From Defluviimonas aquaemixtae (GTDB lineage: Bacteria > Pseudomonadota > Alphaproteobacteria > Rhodobacterales > Rhodobacteraceae), in contig NZ_OMOQ01000001.1 in NCBI RefSeq assembly GCF_900302475.1, positions 1,984,001 to 2,048,000 on the forward strand: a DNA stretch of 64,000 nucleotides, written 5' to 3'. Of this stretch, positions 1-8,606 are shown one piece after another; the first letter of the stretch is position 1; each line of letters begins with the position of its first letter. A model generated the notes under the pieces. That model saw only the letters and a program-made list of their open reading frames with translations. It was not told the DNA's origin and did no database searches. The position numbers and the translations under genes are program-made.

Positions 1-130
1 GACCGATGACGGGCTGCCCATTGGCATCCACCTTGCGGCACGTTTCGGCGCCGACGAAGAGCTCGTGGCACTCGCCGCCGAAATCGAGACCGCACAGCCC
101 TGGTCTGCCCGGCGCCCGCCAATGCTCTAG
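1..130 (+). CDS. Amidase, C-terminal end (partial)
   Basis: The window opens inside a gene whose last 43 codons (reading from base 2 to the TAG at 128-130) translate to a typical amidase-signature-family C-terminus: a GLPIGIHLAARFG core, then an acidic helix, then a W-x-x-R-R-P-P ending. The second amidase at 4180-5613 ends in the same style (GLPMGMQVFGRAG and a final RRPPPL), so the two are related. The catalytic Lys-Ser-Ser part lies outside the window and the substrate cannot be told. Its position just upstream of a polyamine-type ABC operon suggests it hydrolyses an amide brought in by that transporter; this is inference. Confidence 0.8.
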   Translation, partial: TDDGLPIGIHLAARFGADEELVALAAEIETAQPWSARRPPML

Positions 131-206
131 CAACCCCGGCGCGCCACCCGTGTTATCAATCGCTTCGTCGATGCTGCGCATCCATCACCAAGCTTACAGG
201 AATCGA

Positions 207-294
207 TTGACAGAAAACCGACACTTCGCGGACGTTGAGTACCATGGTGTCAGGCGGAGGCGAATGCCAACACCGCCGGTTACGGGAGGTGTTG
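207..294 (+). promoter_or_regulatory. Possible promoter and leader hairpin ahead of the pot operon
   Basis: A perfect TTGACA lies at 207-212, but no good -10 hexamer follows at the usual distance. An inverted repeat with AACACC and GGTGTT arms (about 270-294) ends just before the GTG start and encloses the GGGAGG ribosome-binding site, so it could affect translation of the first gene. No known riboswitch class is recognised. Confidence 0.3.
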
Positions 295-295
295 C

Positions 296-1363
296 GTGAG
301 TGCAGAATTCGCTATCGAGGCGCGCGAGGTCTGCAAGGTTTTCGGACAGGGCGAGCACGCGGTCAATGCCCTCGACGACGTGTCGGTCGCGATCCGCCAA
401 GGCGAATTCTTCACGCTGCTCGGCCCGTCGGGCTGCGGCAAGACGACGCTTCTGCGGCTCATTGCAGGGTTCGAAAGTCCGACATCCGGCTCGATCTTTC
501 TCGACGGGCAGGACATCACCGACTTGCCCCCTAACAAACGCCCGGTCAACACGGTCTTCCAAAGCTACGCGCTGTTTCCTCATCTGAGCGTTGCTGAGAA
601 TATCGGATTCGGGCTCCAGATGCTCGGCCGCCCCAAGGCCGAAATCGCGGCGCGGACGGAAGAGATGCTCGCGCTCGTCAAGCTCGAGGCGTTGGCGGTC
701 CGGAAGACTGCCCAACTTTCGGGCGGCCAGCAGCAACGCGTCGCACTCGCTCGCGCCCTCGCGCCGAGACCGAAACTGCTGCTCCTCGACGAACCGCTCT
801 CGGCGCTCGACCTCAAGCTCCGGAAGGAAATGCAAGGAGAGCTGAAGCGCCTTCAGTGCGAGACCGGGATCACCTTTGTCTTCGTCACCCACGATCAGGA
901 AGAGGCGCTGACGATGTCCGACCGGGTGGGCGTGATGTCGAGCGGCAAGATTCTGCAGATTGGCCCCCCCCGCGCGATCTACGCCCATCCGGTCAATCGC
1001 TTCGTGGCCGACTTTATTGGCGAGACGAACTTTATCCCAGCGCAGATCGTGGATGGTCACGCCGTGCTTCCCGGCGGCGTCTCACTTCCCATGACCGGCA
1101 CGCACCCAGCCGGTCCGGTCACACTGGCCATCCGGCCCGAACATCTGAGGCTGACCGATCGCGAAGGCGAGCGGGCGCTGCTCGCGACCGTGAGCCATTC
1201 GGTCTACTTCGGCACGGACAGTCATGTCCACCTGCGCCTCGCCGACAATACCGAGCTCATCGCGCGCCTTCAGATGGATGCCGAAGGCGCTGGAGGGCCC
1301 GATCCCGGTGCCGCCGTCGGCGTCGCATTCGCTCCGGGCGCGGTCCAGGTTCTAGAGGATTGA
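296..1363 (+). CDS. potA: Polyamine-type ABC transporter ATPase (PotA-like)
   Basis: A 355-residue ATPase that would power uptake of spermidine, putrescine or a similar cation. Walker A GPSGCGKT is at residues 43-50, the LSGGQQQR signature at 141-148, and Walker B LLLLDEP at about 161-167. The region after about residue 240 fits the TOBE domain of the PotA/FbpC class. Length is normal for PotA. The start is the GTG at 296, which follows GGGAGG with good spacing. The gene is first in an operon with two permeases and a periplasmic binding protein, each separated by only a few bases. PotA is the best family match, but the substrate is set by the binding protein and is not proven. Confidence 0.88.
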   Translation: MSAEFAIEAREVCKVFGQGEHAVNALDDVSVAIRQGEFFTLLGPSGCGKTTLLRLIAGFESPTSGSIFLDGQDITDLPPNKRPVNTVFQSYALFPHLSVAENIGFGLQMLGRPKAEIAARTEEMLALVKLEALAVRKTAQLSGGQQQRVALARALAPRPKLLLLDEPLSALDLKLRKEMQGELKRLQCETGITFVFVTHDQEEALTMSDRVGVMSSGKILQIGPPRAIYAHPVNRFVADFIGETNFIPAQIVDGHAVLPGGVSLPMTGTHPAGPVTLAIRPEHLRLTDREGERALLATVSHSVYFGTDSHVHLRLADNTELIARLQMDAEGAGGPDPGAAVGVAFAPGAVQVLED

Positions 1364-1367
1364 CGGG

Positions 1368-2279
1368 ATGAGCGCCGGTCGGGATCACCAGGCCATAGAA
1401 GAAAGGCGCAATGCGTGGCTCCTGTCCCTGCCCGCCCTCGTCATCCTGGTCGCCGCCGCTAGCGGTCCGCTCCTCATCATGCTCACCTACTCATTCCTCA
1501 CGCCGGGCAGATACGGCAACGTGGAATGGCAATTCTCACTGGACGCATGGCGCGGCATCCTTTTCACACGCGACATTTTCGACGGCACGCTCAAGCTCGC
1601 GGACGCACATCTGACAATCTTCTGGCGGTCGGTGAAACTGTCGCTCATGACGACGGTCTTCACGTTCGTCGTCGGGTTCCCGACAGCCTGGTTCATTGCG
1701 ATGCGCTCACCGCGATCCCGTGCGCTCTGGCTGTTTCTGATCACGATCCCGTTTTGGACGAACCTCCTGATCCGGACTTTCGCGATCAACCAGATCATTC
1801 GGAACGAAGGCCTTCTGAACACCTTCCTGATCAAGCTCGGCGTGATCAGCTCGCCCATCAACCTGATCTACACCGACACTGCCGTCTTCATCGGCATGAC
1901 CTATGTTTATCTGCCGCTGATGGTCCTTCCTCTCTTCGCCGCCATCGACCGGTTCGATCCGAGGATTCTGGAGGCGGGATACGACCTTTACGCGAGCCGC
2001 TGGCAAGTCCTCCGGCGGATCATCGTGCCGATCGTCAAGCCGGGCATCATCGCCGGATCCATCCTCGTCTTCATCCCCTCGCTCGGCGCCTATGTCACGC
2101 CCAGGATTCTCGGCGGCGGACGCCAGATGATGATCGGCAACTTCATCGAGCTCCAGTTCGGCCAGGGCCGGAACTGGCCGCTCGGCGCATCGCTGTCGGT
2201 CCTGCTGCTGGTGGTCGTGGCCCTCGCGCTTCTCGTCTATGTCCGCTTCGCCACGCGGGAGAAGCCACATGGCCAGTAG
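1368..2279 (+). CDS. potB: Polyamine-type ABC transporter permease (PotB-like)
   Basis: A 303-residue inner-membrane permease with about six hydrophobic segments. The cytoplasmic EAA loop is visible as ILEAGYDLYASRWQVLRRI, where the ATPase docks, and is followed by IIVPIVKPGIIAG. The start lies 5 bases after the stop of the ATPase, and the stop overlaps the start of the second permease. It would form the heterodimeric channel with the PotC-like partner. Confidence 0.88.
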   Translation: MSAGRDHQAIEERRNAWLLSLPALVILVAAASGPLLIMLTYSFLTPGRYGNVEWQFSLDAWRGILFTRDIFDGTLKLADAHLTIFWRSVKLSLMTTVFTFVVGFPTAWFIAMRSPRSRALWLFLITIPFWTNLLIRTFAINQIIRNEGLLNTFLIKLGVISSPINLIYTDTAVFIGMTYVYLPLMVLPLFAAIDRFDPRILEAGYDLYASRWQVLRRIIVPIVKPGIIAGSILVFIPSLGAYVTPRILGGGRQMMIGNFIELQFGQGRNWPLGASLSVLLLVVVALALLVYVRFATREKPHGQ

Positions 2280-3072
2280 AGGGTTCGCAGTCAATCGGCT
2301 GCCCGGCTTCAGCACCATGGCGCTCATGGTCTTCGCGGCGCTTTACATGCCGATCATGATGCTCGTCCTCTTCTCCTTCAACTCGGGTAGCTCCGTCGCG
2401 GTGTGGGAGGGCTTCACCCTCGACTGGTACGTGCGCGTTTGGCACAACGACAAGGTTCAGGAAGTGACGATACGCTCGCTCGTCATCGCGAGCTGCGCCG
2501 CGGTCATCTCGACCGCCGCTGCGACGATGGCCGCGCTCGGCACGACGCGGCGCAAGGCGTACAAGGGTCAGACCTTCATCTATGTAATGATCAACCAGCC
2601 GCTGATGGTGCCCGAAATCGTGACCGCGGTGGCACTCCTGATCTTCTTTGCGTCGATCAAGGTGGCGACCGGCTATCAGGGACTCGGCTACCTCATCACG
2701 GCCCACACGGCTTTCTGCATCCCGTTCGCGTATCTTCCAATCCGGGCGCGCCTCGAAGGCATGGACAAGACGTTGGAGATGGCGGCCGCAGATCTCTATG
2801 CGTCGCCCTGGCAAACCTTCCGCCGCGTGACCCTTCCCCTGCTGGCCCCAGGGATGATTGCCGGACTGATGCTGGCCTTCGTCACCTCGCTCGACGATGT
2901 CGTGATTACGGTCTTTGTGAAATCCGCCGGTCAGGATACGCTTCCGACCTACATGCTTGCGCAGATCCGGCGTCAGGTCTCGTCCGAGGTAAACGCGATT
3001 TCGACCGTGCTGCTCGTTCTGACCGTCGTGCTTCTGATGGCATTCTTCTTTCTGACGCGAAAAAAAGACTGA
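2269..3072 (+). CDS. potC: Polyamine-type ABC transporter permease (PotC-like)
   Basis: The second permease of the system (267 residues), with a cytoplasmic EAA loop (LEMAAADLYASPWQTFRRVTL) and the ALYMPIMMLVLFSFN first membrane segment typical of PotC. The frame is open further upstream, but the ATG at 2269 is chosen because GGGAGAAG precedes it and it overlaps the stop of the PotB-like gene (2277-2279) as in coupled permease pairs. It is followed 17 bases later by the binding-protein gene. Confidence 0.88.
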   Translation: MASRGFAVNRLPGFSTMALMVFAALYMPIMMLVLFSFNSGSSVAVWEGFTLDWYVRVWHNDKVQEVTIRSLVIASCAAVISTAAATMAALGTTRRKAYKGQTFIYVMINQPLMVPEIVTAVALLIFFASIKVATGYQGLGYLITAHTAFCIPFAYLPIRARLEGMDKTLEMAAADLYASPWQTFRRVTLPLLAPGMIAGLMLAFVTSLDDVVITVFVKSAGQDTLPTYMLAQIRRQVSSEVNAISTVLLVLTVVLLMAFFFLTRKKD

Positions 3073-3089
3073 AAACCAACAGGGAGACT

Positions 3090-4118
3090 ATGATGAAGAG
3101 ATATCTGTCGGCTGCCGCGATCCTCCTTGGGTCCACAACGCTCGTCCAGGCGGAGGGCGAATTGCAGCTCTTCAACTGGGGTGACTACACCAACCCGGAA
3201 CTGATCTCGAAATTCGAGGCCGAAACAGGGATCAAGGTGACGATAACCGACTATGATTCCAATGACACCGCGCTGGCCAAGATCGAGGCCGGCGGGCACG
3301 GCTTCGACCTGGTCGTGCCATCGGCGAGCTACGTGCAGATCTATGTCGAGAAAGGGCTCGTGCAGGAACTCGACCTGTCCAAGCTGGCGAACCACGGCAA
3401 CATCGCGCCGGAATGGCTGGACGTGGACTACGATCCGGGCCGGAAATACTCGGTGCCGTGGCAGTGGGGATCGACAGGCGTGGCAGTCAACAAAACAGCG
3501 TATGACGGCGACTACAACACCTCGGCGATCTTCATGGACCCGCCCGAGGAACTGGTGGGCAAGGTCAACGTGACGCCGGAGATGAACGACGTCATGTCGC
3601 TGGCCCTGTTCTACGTTGGCGGCGAGCCCTGCACCGAAGACACCGAGGTGCTGAAGAAGGTGCGTGACGCGCTTCTCGAAGCGAAGCCGAAATGGCTGTC
3701 GATGGACTACGGCATGACCGAGAAGATGGCCGCCAACGACGTCATGGCCTCGGTCTACTGGAACGGCGCGATCTTTCGCGCCCGGCTCGCCAACCCTGAT
3801 GTCGTCTATGGCTACCCGAAGGAGGGCTATCCGCTCTGGATGGACCAGGTCCTGCTCCTGTCGGACGCGCAGAACGTCGAGGAAGCCTACACGTTCCTCG
3901 ACTTCCTCATGGTGCCGGAGAACGCCGCGCTGATCTCGGCCTACGCGCGCTACGCGAACGGGATCTCTGGATCGGAGGCCTTCATGCCAGAGGATATGAA
4001 GACCGCGCCCGAGATCGTCGTGCCGGAAGAGTTCGCCGCCGCGGGTCATTTCCTGCCAGCCTGCTCGCCGAAGGCACAGGAATACTACACCGCGATCTGG
4101 ACCGAACTACAGAAGTGA
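3090..4118 (+). CDS. potD: Periplasmic polyamine-type binding protein (PotD/PotF-like)
   Basis: A 342-residue periplasmic substrate-binding protein. It begins with a signal peptide (MMKRYLSAAAILLGSTTLVQA) and then the LQLFNWGDY opening typical of PotD/PotF, where the early aromatic residues line the polyamine site. The frame is open far upstream, but that part is a shadow of the permease. The start is set by AGGGAGA at 3081-3087 before ATGATG (3090 or 3093). Being last in the operon, next to two amidases, it could bind a polyamine or an amide-linked derivative. The family is clear, the ligand is not. Confidence 0.88.
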   Translation: MMKRYLSAAAILLGSTTLVQAEGELQLFNWGDYTNPELISKFEAETGIKVTITDYDSNDTALAKIEAGGHGFDLVVPSASYVQIYVEKGLVQELDLSKLANHGNIAPEWLDVDYDPGRKYSVPWQWGSTGVAVNKTAYDGDYNTSAIFMDPPEELVGKVNVTPEMNDVMSLALFYVGGEPCTEDTEVLKKVRDALLEAKPKWLSMDYGMTEKMAANDVMASVYWNGAIFRARLANPDVVYGYPKEGYPLWMDQVLLLSDAQNVEEAYTFLDFLMVPENAALISAYARYANGISGSEAFMPEDMKTAPEIVVPEEFAAAGHFLPACSPKAQEYYTAIWTELQK

Positions 4119-4122
4119 GGCT

Positions 4123-4197
4123 TCGGGCGCTGTCGCGCCCGACCCGCCGGGGGGCGCCGCCCCCCGGACACCCCGAGGTATGTGGGCAATGAAGAAG
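4123..4197. repeat. Double hairpin plus Rhodobacterales-type intergenic repeat
   Basis: Two perfect stem-loops follow the potD-like stop: TCGGGCGC/GCGCCCGA (4123-4130 with 4135-4142) and CCGGGGGG/CCCCCCGG (4147-4154 with 4160-4167). They are followed by a CCCCGAGGTATGTGGGCAATGAAGAAG-type tail. The hairpins probably end the pot transcript. The tail resembles copies near 22651, 29320 and 37311, and it supplies both possible ATG codons of the next gene. Confidence 0.55.
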
Positions 4198-5613
4198 AGC
4201 GTGCGCGATCCGGCTTCGCTGTCGGCCGTGTGCTTGTCGGAAGGATTGCGGCGCGGAGAACTGTCGGCCCGCGACGTGATGGTGGGCTTTCTCGACCGGA
4301 TCGAAGCGGTCAATCCGAAGATCAACGCGATCGTCTCGCTTAGGCCGTATGCGGAACTGCTGGCCGAAGCCGAGGCCGCCGACAAGGCGCGCCGTCTCGG
4401 CTGGCTGCACGGCATGCCGGTGGCCGTGAAGGACCTCGTCAGGACCAAGGGGGTGAGGACGACATGGGGCTCGCCGCTGCACGCCGATTTCGTGCCCGAG
4501 GCCGACGATCTCGTCGCAGCGCGGATGCGGGCGGCGGGCGCCATCCTGATCGGGAAAACCAACACCCCCGAACGAGGGCACGGATCGCATACCTTCAACA
4601 CTGTCCATGGGACGACCCTGAACCCCTATGACCGAACACGGAGCGCGGGCGGGTCGTCGGGCGGGGCGGCGGCGGCGCTGGCGGCGCGGCTTTTGCCCAT
4701 CGCCGACGGGTCCGACATGATGGGTTCGCTGCGCAACCCGGCCGCCTTTTGCAACGTCTATGGCTTCCGTCCGACCTGGGGCCTCGTACCGCCGGATGCC
4801 GAAGGAGACACGTTTCTTTCGACGCTTTCGACAGACGGACCGATGGGGCGGAGCCCGGAGGATGTCGCCCGACTTCTGGCCGTCCTCGCCGGTCCGAATC
4901 CGGAGACGCCTTTCCCACGTCCGGCCGAAGATTTCACGGCGGCGCTTCGCTCCGACATCCGCGGCCTGCGGATCGGGTGGCTCGCCGATTGGGGCGGCGC
5001 CTATCAAATGGAACCCGGCATCACCCAGATTTGCGAGGCCGCGCTGGCGGTCTTCGAGGCGCTTGGGGCAATCGTGGAACCGCTTGATCCGCCCTTTCCC
5101 GCCGAGGAGATCTGGCAATCCTGGGTCACGCTCAGGGCGATGCTGAATGCAGGCTCGAAGGCGGACTTGCTCCGCGAGCCGGCCAAGCGCGCGCTGACCA
5201 AGCCCGAGACGCTCTGGGAAATCGACCGGGGCCTCGGGCTCAGCGCCGCGAATGCCTACGAGGCAAGCGTGATCCGCTCGCGCTGGTTTGCCGAGGCTGC
5301 ACGCCTCTTCGACCGGTTCGATGCGCTCGCCCTGCCCTCCGCGCAAGTCTGGCCATTTCCGGCCGAATGGCGCTGGCCCAATGAGATCAACGGGCGCAAG
5401 ATGGACACCTATCACCGCTGGATGGAAGTCGTCGTGCCGGTCAGCCTGATCGGCTTGCCGTGTCTCTCTGTTCCGGTCGGCTTCGGCGCGGCCGGTCTGC
5501 CGATGGGGATGCAGGTCTTCGGGCGGGCCGGGGCGGATGCGGCGGTGCTGGCGATGGGGAACGCCTATCATCTTGAAACCGACTGGCCGGGGCGGCGCCC
5601 GCCACCGCTCTGA
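4180..5613 (+). CDS. Amidase (amidase signature family)
   Basis: A full-length (477 residues) amidase-signature enzyme hydrolysing a C-N amide bond in the cytoplasm. The Ser-cisSer-Lys triad is in place: Lys84 in PVAVKD, cis-Ser159 in GGSSGG, nucleophile Ser183 in DGSDMMGSLRNPA. The spacings (75 and 24 residues) match fatty-acid amide hydrolase and malonamidase. Two in-frame ATGs (4180, 4189) sit inside a repeat tail with no clear ribosome-binding site, so the start is uncertain. It resembles the amidase whose end opens the window; the pair brackets the polyamine-type transporter. The substrate is unknown. The AtzF/GatA-like superfamily is diverse and I would not name it further. Confidence 0.87.
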   Translation: MWAMKKSVRDPASLSAVCLSEGLRRGELSARDVMVGFLDRIEAVNPKINAIVSLRPYAELLAEAEAADKARRLGWLHGMPVAVKDLVRTKGVRTTWGSPLHADFVPEADDLVAARMRAAGAILIGKTNTPERGHGSHTFNTVHGTTLNPYDRTRSAGGSSGGAAAALAARLLPIADGSDMMGSLRNPAAFCNVYGFRPTWGLVPPDAEGDTFLSTLSTDGPMGRSPEDVARLLAVLAGPNPETPFPRPAEDFTAALRSDIRGLRIGWLADWGGAYQMEPGITQICEAALAVFEALGAIVEPLDPPFPAEEIWQSWVTLRAMLNAGSKADLLREPAKRALTKPETLWEIDRGLGLSAANAYEASVIRSRWFAEAARLFDRFDALALPSAQVWPFPAEWRWPNEINGRKMDTYHRWMEVVVPVSLIGLPCLSVPVGFGAAGLPMGMQVFGRAGADAAVLAMGNAYHLETDWPGRRPPPL

Positions 5614-5693
5614 CGGCCCGCCTGCGGGTACGCTGGGCCTTGACCCCTCCGCCGACGCCATCAAGGATCAGGGCTGAGAACGGAGCCGGAGCA

Positions 5694-6050
5694 ATGCCCA
5701 AGCCCGAATTGAAACTCCGCCTGGTCCTCGGAGACGGCGTCTGGATCGGCCCCGGAAAGGCGGACCTGCTTGCTCATATTGACGCGACCGGCTCGATCTC
5801 GGCTGCGGGTCGACGGATGGGCATGAGTTACAAGCGCGCCTGGGGACTGGTCGAAATTCTCAACGGGATGTTTCGCGAGCCGCTCGTGACGGCGAGCCGG
5901 GGCGGCGCGGGTCATGGCGGCGCCGCACTGACGGAGACGGGTCGGCGAGTGCTCTCGCTCTACCGGCGCATGCAGGAGAAGGGCCGCGCCGCGCTTGCCG
6001 CGGAAACCGACGCAATCGCGGCGCTGTCCGCGATTGCGCAGGAGAAATGA
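5694..6050 (+). CDS. ModE-type molybdate regulator, DNA-binding domain only
   Basis: A 118-residue winged-helix protein matching the N-terminal domain of ModE (LRLVLGDGVWIGPGKADLLAHIDATGSISAAGRRMGMSYKRAW region), with the helix-turn-helix at about residues 28-55. The two C-terminal molybdate-binding Mop domains of E. coli ModE are absent, as in many alphaproteobacterial short ModE proteins. It may therefore sense molybdate indirectly or as a partner. The ATG at 5694 is preferred because GGAGCCGGA precedes it. It is 58 bases upstream of modA, and a ModE-like box lies in that gap. Confidence 0.8.
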   Translation: MPKPELKLRLVLGDGVWIGPGKADLLAHIDATGSISAAGRRMGMSYKRAWGLVEILNGMFREPLVTASRGGAGHGGAALTETGRRVLSLYRRMQEKGRAALAAETDAIAALSAIAQEK

Positions 6051-6074
6051 CGCTTGCCTGCGGAGCGCTTTCCC

Positions 6075-6098
6075 CGTTATCTCCGTTGGGACATATCG
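6075..6098 (+). promoter_or_regulatory. Candidate ModE operator upstream of modA
   Basis: CGTTAT at 6075-6080 and ATATCG at 6093-6098 form a near-perfect inverted repeat (one mismatch) with a 12-base spacer. This is the half-site sequence and spacing of the E. coli modA operator as I recall it (CGTTAT-N12-ATAACG). It lies between the modE-like stop and the modA start, where molybdate-dependent repression of modABC is expected. Confidence 0.55.
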
Positions 6099-6108
6099 TG
6101 GAGCCGGA

Positions 6109-6840
6109 ATGCGCCTCCTTCTCGTTCTGATCCTTCTTGCCCTGCCGGCGCGGGCCGAGACTGCACTGATCGCGGTGGCGACAAACTTCAAGCCGGTCGC
6201 CGAGCGTCTTGCCGACGCGTTCGAGGAGGAGACGGGACACGAGATTCGGCTGAGCACCGGCGCGACCGGAAAGCTCGCTGCGCAGATCTCGTTGGGCGCG
6301 CCTTTCGACGCGTTCCTCGCGGCCGATGCGACGACTCCGGCCACGCTGGAGGAGATGGGCGCTGCGGTTGCCGGCACGCGTTTTACCTACTCCATCGGCA
6401 GGCTGGTGCTCTGGTCGCCCGATCCGGATGCCGATTTCAGTGATCTCGCACGCTTTTTCGCAAGCGCCAAACATGTGGCAATAGCGAATCCAGAACTCGC
6501 ACCCTATGGCAAGGCTGCGATGGAATGCATTGAGAACCTTGGATTTCACGATCTACTGAACAACAAGATCGTGCGCGGAGAAAACATTGGTCAGGCGTTC
6601 GCCCTGGTCCACGGCGGAGCAGCAGATGCGGGATTCGTCGCGGCCTCGTCACTTCGCCCGAAGCCGCCTGGAGGCGCGGAATGGCCGGTGCCTGAGGAGT
6701 TGCATTCTCCGATCCGGCAGGATGCGGTTCTGCTTGCCAGCGGGGCGGAAAATGCGGCAGCCAGCGCATTCCTCGCCTACCTGCGCAGCCCCGGCGCAGT
6801 CGCGCTTATCGAAAGCTATGGTTACGGGGTGGCGCCGTGA
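6109..6840 (+). CDS. modA: Periplasmic molybdate-binding protein
   Basis: A 243-residue molybdate-binding protein: short signal peptide (MRLLLVLILLALPARA) followed by ALIAVATNFKPVAERLADAFEEETG and STGATGKLAAQI, the ModA ligand-loop signatures. The C-terminal part IRQDAVLLASG and AFLAYLRSP is also typical. The start at 6109 follows GGAG and gives a clean signal peptide; the frame is open upstream only as a shadow of the modE-like gene. The stop overlaps the modB start by 4 bases. Imported molybdate would feed molybdopterin enzymes such as the hydroxylase encoded at 38866-41565. Confidence 0.9.
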   Translation: MRLLLVLILLALPARAETALIAVATNFKPVAERLADAFEEETGHEIRLSTGATGKLAAQISLGAPFDAFLAADATTPATLEEMGAAVAGTRFTYSIGRLVLWSPDPDADFSDLARFFASAKHVAIANPELAPYGKAAMECIENLGFHDLLNNKIVRGENIGQAFALVHGGAADAGFVAASSLRPKPPGGAEWPVPEELHSPIRQDAVLLASGAENAAASAFLAYLRSPGAVALIESYGYGVAP

Positions 6841-7517
6841 CGGCGGCCGATCTGGCCCCCCTCTGGCTGACGCTGCAACTTGCAGCAATCGTAACGGTCC
6901 TCCTTCTCATCCTCGGCACGCCGCTCGCCTGGTGGCTCGCCCACAGCCGGGCGCGCTTCGCCCCGGTGGTCGAGGCGGTGACCGCACTACCGCTCGTCCT
7001 GCCGCCCACAGTGCTTGGGTTCTACCTGCTTATCGCCTTCAATCCTGATGCGCCTCTTGGTGCATTCTGGCTCTCTGTCACGGGGCACACGCTCACATTC
7101 TCCTTCGCGGGCCTTGTTGTCGCGTCGGTGATCTACTCCCTGCCCTTCACGGTCCAGCCGCTTCAGACCGGCTTCGCAGCGCTCGGCCGCGCCCCTATGG
7201 AGGCGGCGGCGAGCCTTGGGGCGGGCCCGATTAACGCGTTCCTGACCGTGGCCACACCGCTCTGTCTGCGCGGCTATCTAACGGCCGCTGTTCTGACCTT
7301 CGCCCATACGCTCGGCGAATTCGGCGTGGTGCTCATGGTCGGCGGCAACATCCCTGGCGAGACGCGGCTCATCTCGATCGCCATCTACGAAGAAGTCGAG
7401 ACTCTCGACTACGGCACGGCTCATCTTCTCTCGGGCATGCTGCTCGCCCTGTCATTCGCGATACTGTTTGCGCTTTACGCGCTCAACGGGCGCAACCGGG
7501 TACGGCTCGGCCCATGA
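6837..7517 (+). CDS. modB: Molybdate ABC transporter permease
   Basis: A 226-residue inner-membrane permease with about five hydrophobic segments. The LPLVLPPTVLGFYLL stretch and the MEAAASLGAGPINAFLTV EAA loop are hallmarks of ModB, as is HTLGEFGVVLMVGGNIPGET near the C-terminus. The GTG start at 6837 overlaps the modA stop (GTGA) and the stop overlaps modC (ATGA), so modABC are translationally coupled. Confidence 0.92.
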   Translation: MTAADLAPLWLTLQLAAIVTVLLLILGTPLAWWLAHSRARFAPVVEAVTALPLVLPPTVLGFYLLIAFNPDAPLGAFWLSVTGHTLTFSFAGLVVASVIYSLPFTVQPLQTGFAALGRAPMEAAASLGAGPINAFLTVATPLCLRGYLTAAVLTFAHTLGEFGVVLMVGGNIPGETRLISIAIYEEVETLDYGTAHLLSGMLLALSFAILFALYALNGRNRVRLGP

Positions 7518-8572
7518 GCGTCCTTTCAGTTAGCATCGACACGAAACGCGCTGATTTCTATATGAGAATCGACGCCGAGATACCACTTCACGGGCTGACC
7601 GCGATCTTTGGGCCGAGCGGTGCGGGAAAAAGCACGCTCCTGCGCATCGTGGCGGGTTTCGACCGCTCTGGAGGTCACGTCGCCTTCGACCGGGAGCCGT
7701 GGGAGGAACCGGGTCGGTTCGTGCCGCCGCATCGCCGCCGCATCGCGACCGTGTTTCAAGAGCCGCGCCTGTTCGCGCATCTTGACGTCGCGGGCAACCT
7801 CGCCTACGCAGCGCGGCGCGCGGGCCAGTTGGAGGCAGTGCCGGCGATGGTCGACCGGTTCGATCTCGGTCCCCTTCTCACTCGCCGCACGGCTGGCCTC
7901 TCGGGCGGAGAGGCGCAGCGCGTCGCGCTGGCGCGTGCGCTCCTCACGCAACCTCGCCTGATCCTGATGGACGAGCCGCTTTCGGCCCTCGACCATGCGC
8001 GGCGCGCCGAGATCCTTCCCCATATCGAGGCGCTGCGCGACGAGGCGCGCATTCCCATTCTATACGTGAGCCACGCGGTGTCGGAAGTGGCGCGGCTTGC
8101 CGGTCAGGTCCTGCACCTGTCCGAAGGACGCGTTCTCGGGTTCGGCCCCACGGCGGCGATCTTGGCCGACAGCGCGACCTCGATCTCGGATCCCTCCGAT
8201 CCCGGATCCCTGATCGAAGCGGTCGTGGAGGGAATTGATGCGGACGGGCTCTGCGCCTTGAGCTTTCCGGGCGGCCGTCTGCTATCGCCCGAATCCCTCG
8301 GCCGGCCGGGCGCCACGGTCCGCCTTATCATCCGGGCACGCGACGTGCTGATTGCGCGGAAGAAGCCGGAGGGGTTGAGCGCACTCAACGTCTTGGCTGC
8401 CCGGGTGGAAGCGACAACGCCGTCCGGCCCGGCATCCTGCGACATCGTACTGTCGTGCGGGGGTGTTCCGCTCACGGCCCGGATCACGCGGCGTTCCGCG
8501 GAATCCCTGGGGCTTGCCCCGAGCGGCGAGTGTTACGCGATCATCAAGACAATCGCGCTCGAGCGGGCCTAG
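7514..8572 (+). CDS. modC: Molybdate ABC transporter ATPase
   Basis: A 352-residue ATPase with Walker A GPSGAGKS at residues 33-40, signature LSGGEAQR at 129-136 and Walker B LILMDEP at about 149-155. The region after about residue 285 fits the C-terminal Mop/TOBE domain of ModC, which binds oxyanion. It completes the modABC operon by a 4-base overlap with modB. The gene is followed by a separately read chelatase-like gene after 34 bases. Confidence 0.92.
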   Translation: MSVLSVSIDTKRADFYMRIDAEIPLHGLTAIFGPSGAGKSTLLRIVAGFDRSGGHVAFDREPWEEPGRFVPPHRRRIATVFQEPRLFAHLDVAGNLAYAARRAGQLEAVPAMVDRFDLGPLLTRRTAGLSGGEAQRVALARALLTQPRLILMDEPLSALDHARRAEILPHIEALRDEARIPILYVSHAVSEVARLAGQVLHLSEGRVLGFGPTAAILADSATSISDPSDPGSLIEAVVEGIDADGLCALSFPGGRLLSPESLGRPGATVRLIIRARDVLIARKKPEGLSALNVLAARVEATTPSGPASCDIVLSCGGVPLTARITRRSAESLGLAPSGECYAIIKTIALERA

Positions 8573-8606
8573 TTGCCATGCCGGCCCGAAGGGCTAGGGT
8601 CGGCAC

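Noticed and set aside
2973..4049. 358-residue minus-strand open frame opposite the potD-like gene
   Set aside because: Composition is unnatural (many Arg, His, Val-Gly runs) and it covers a real binding protein. It is a shadow.
3982..5664. 560-residue minus-strand open frame opposite the amidase
   Set aside because: It is an antisense shadow caused by high GC3. Its translation is rich in Arg, Gly and His with no domain, and the plus strand encodes a clear amidase triad.
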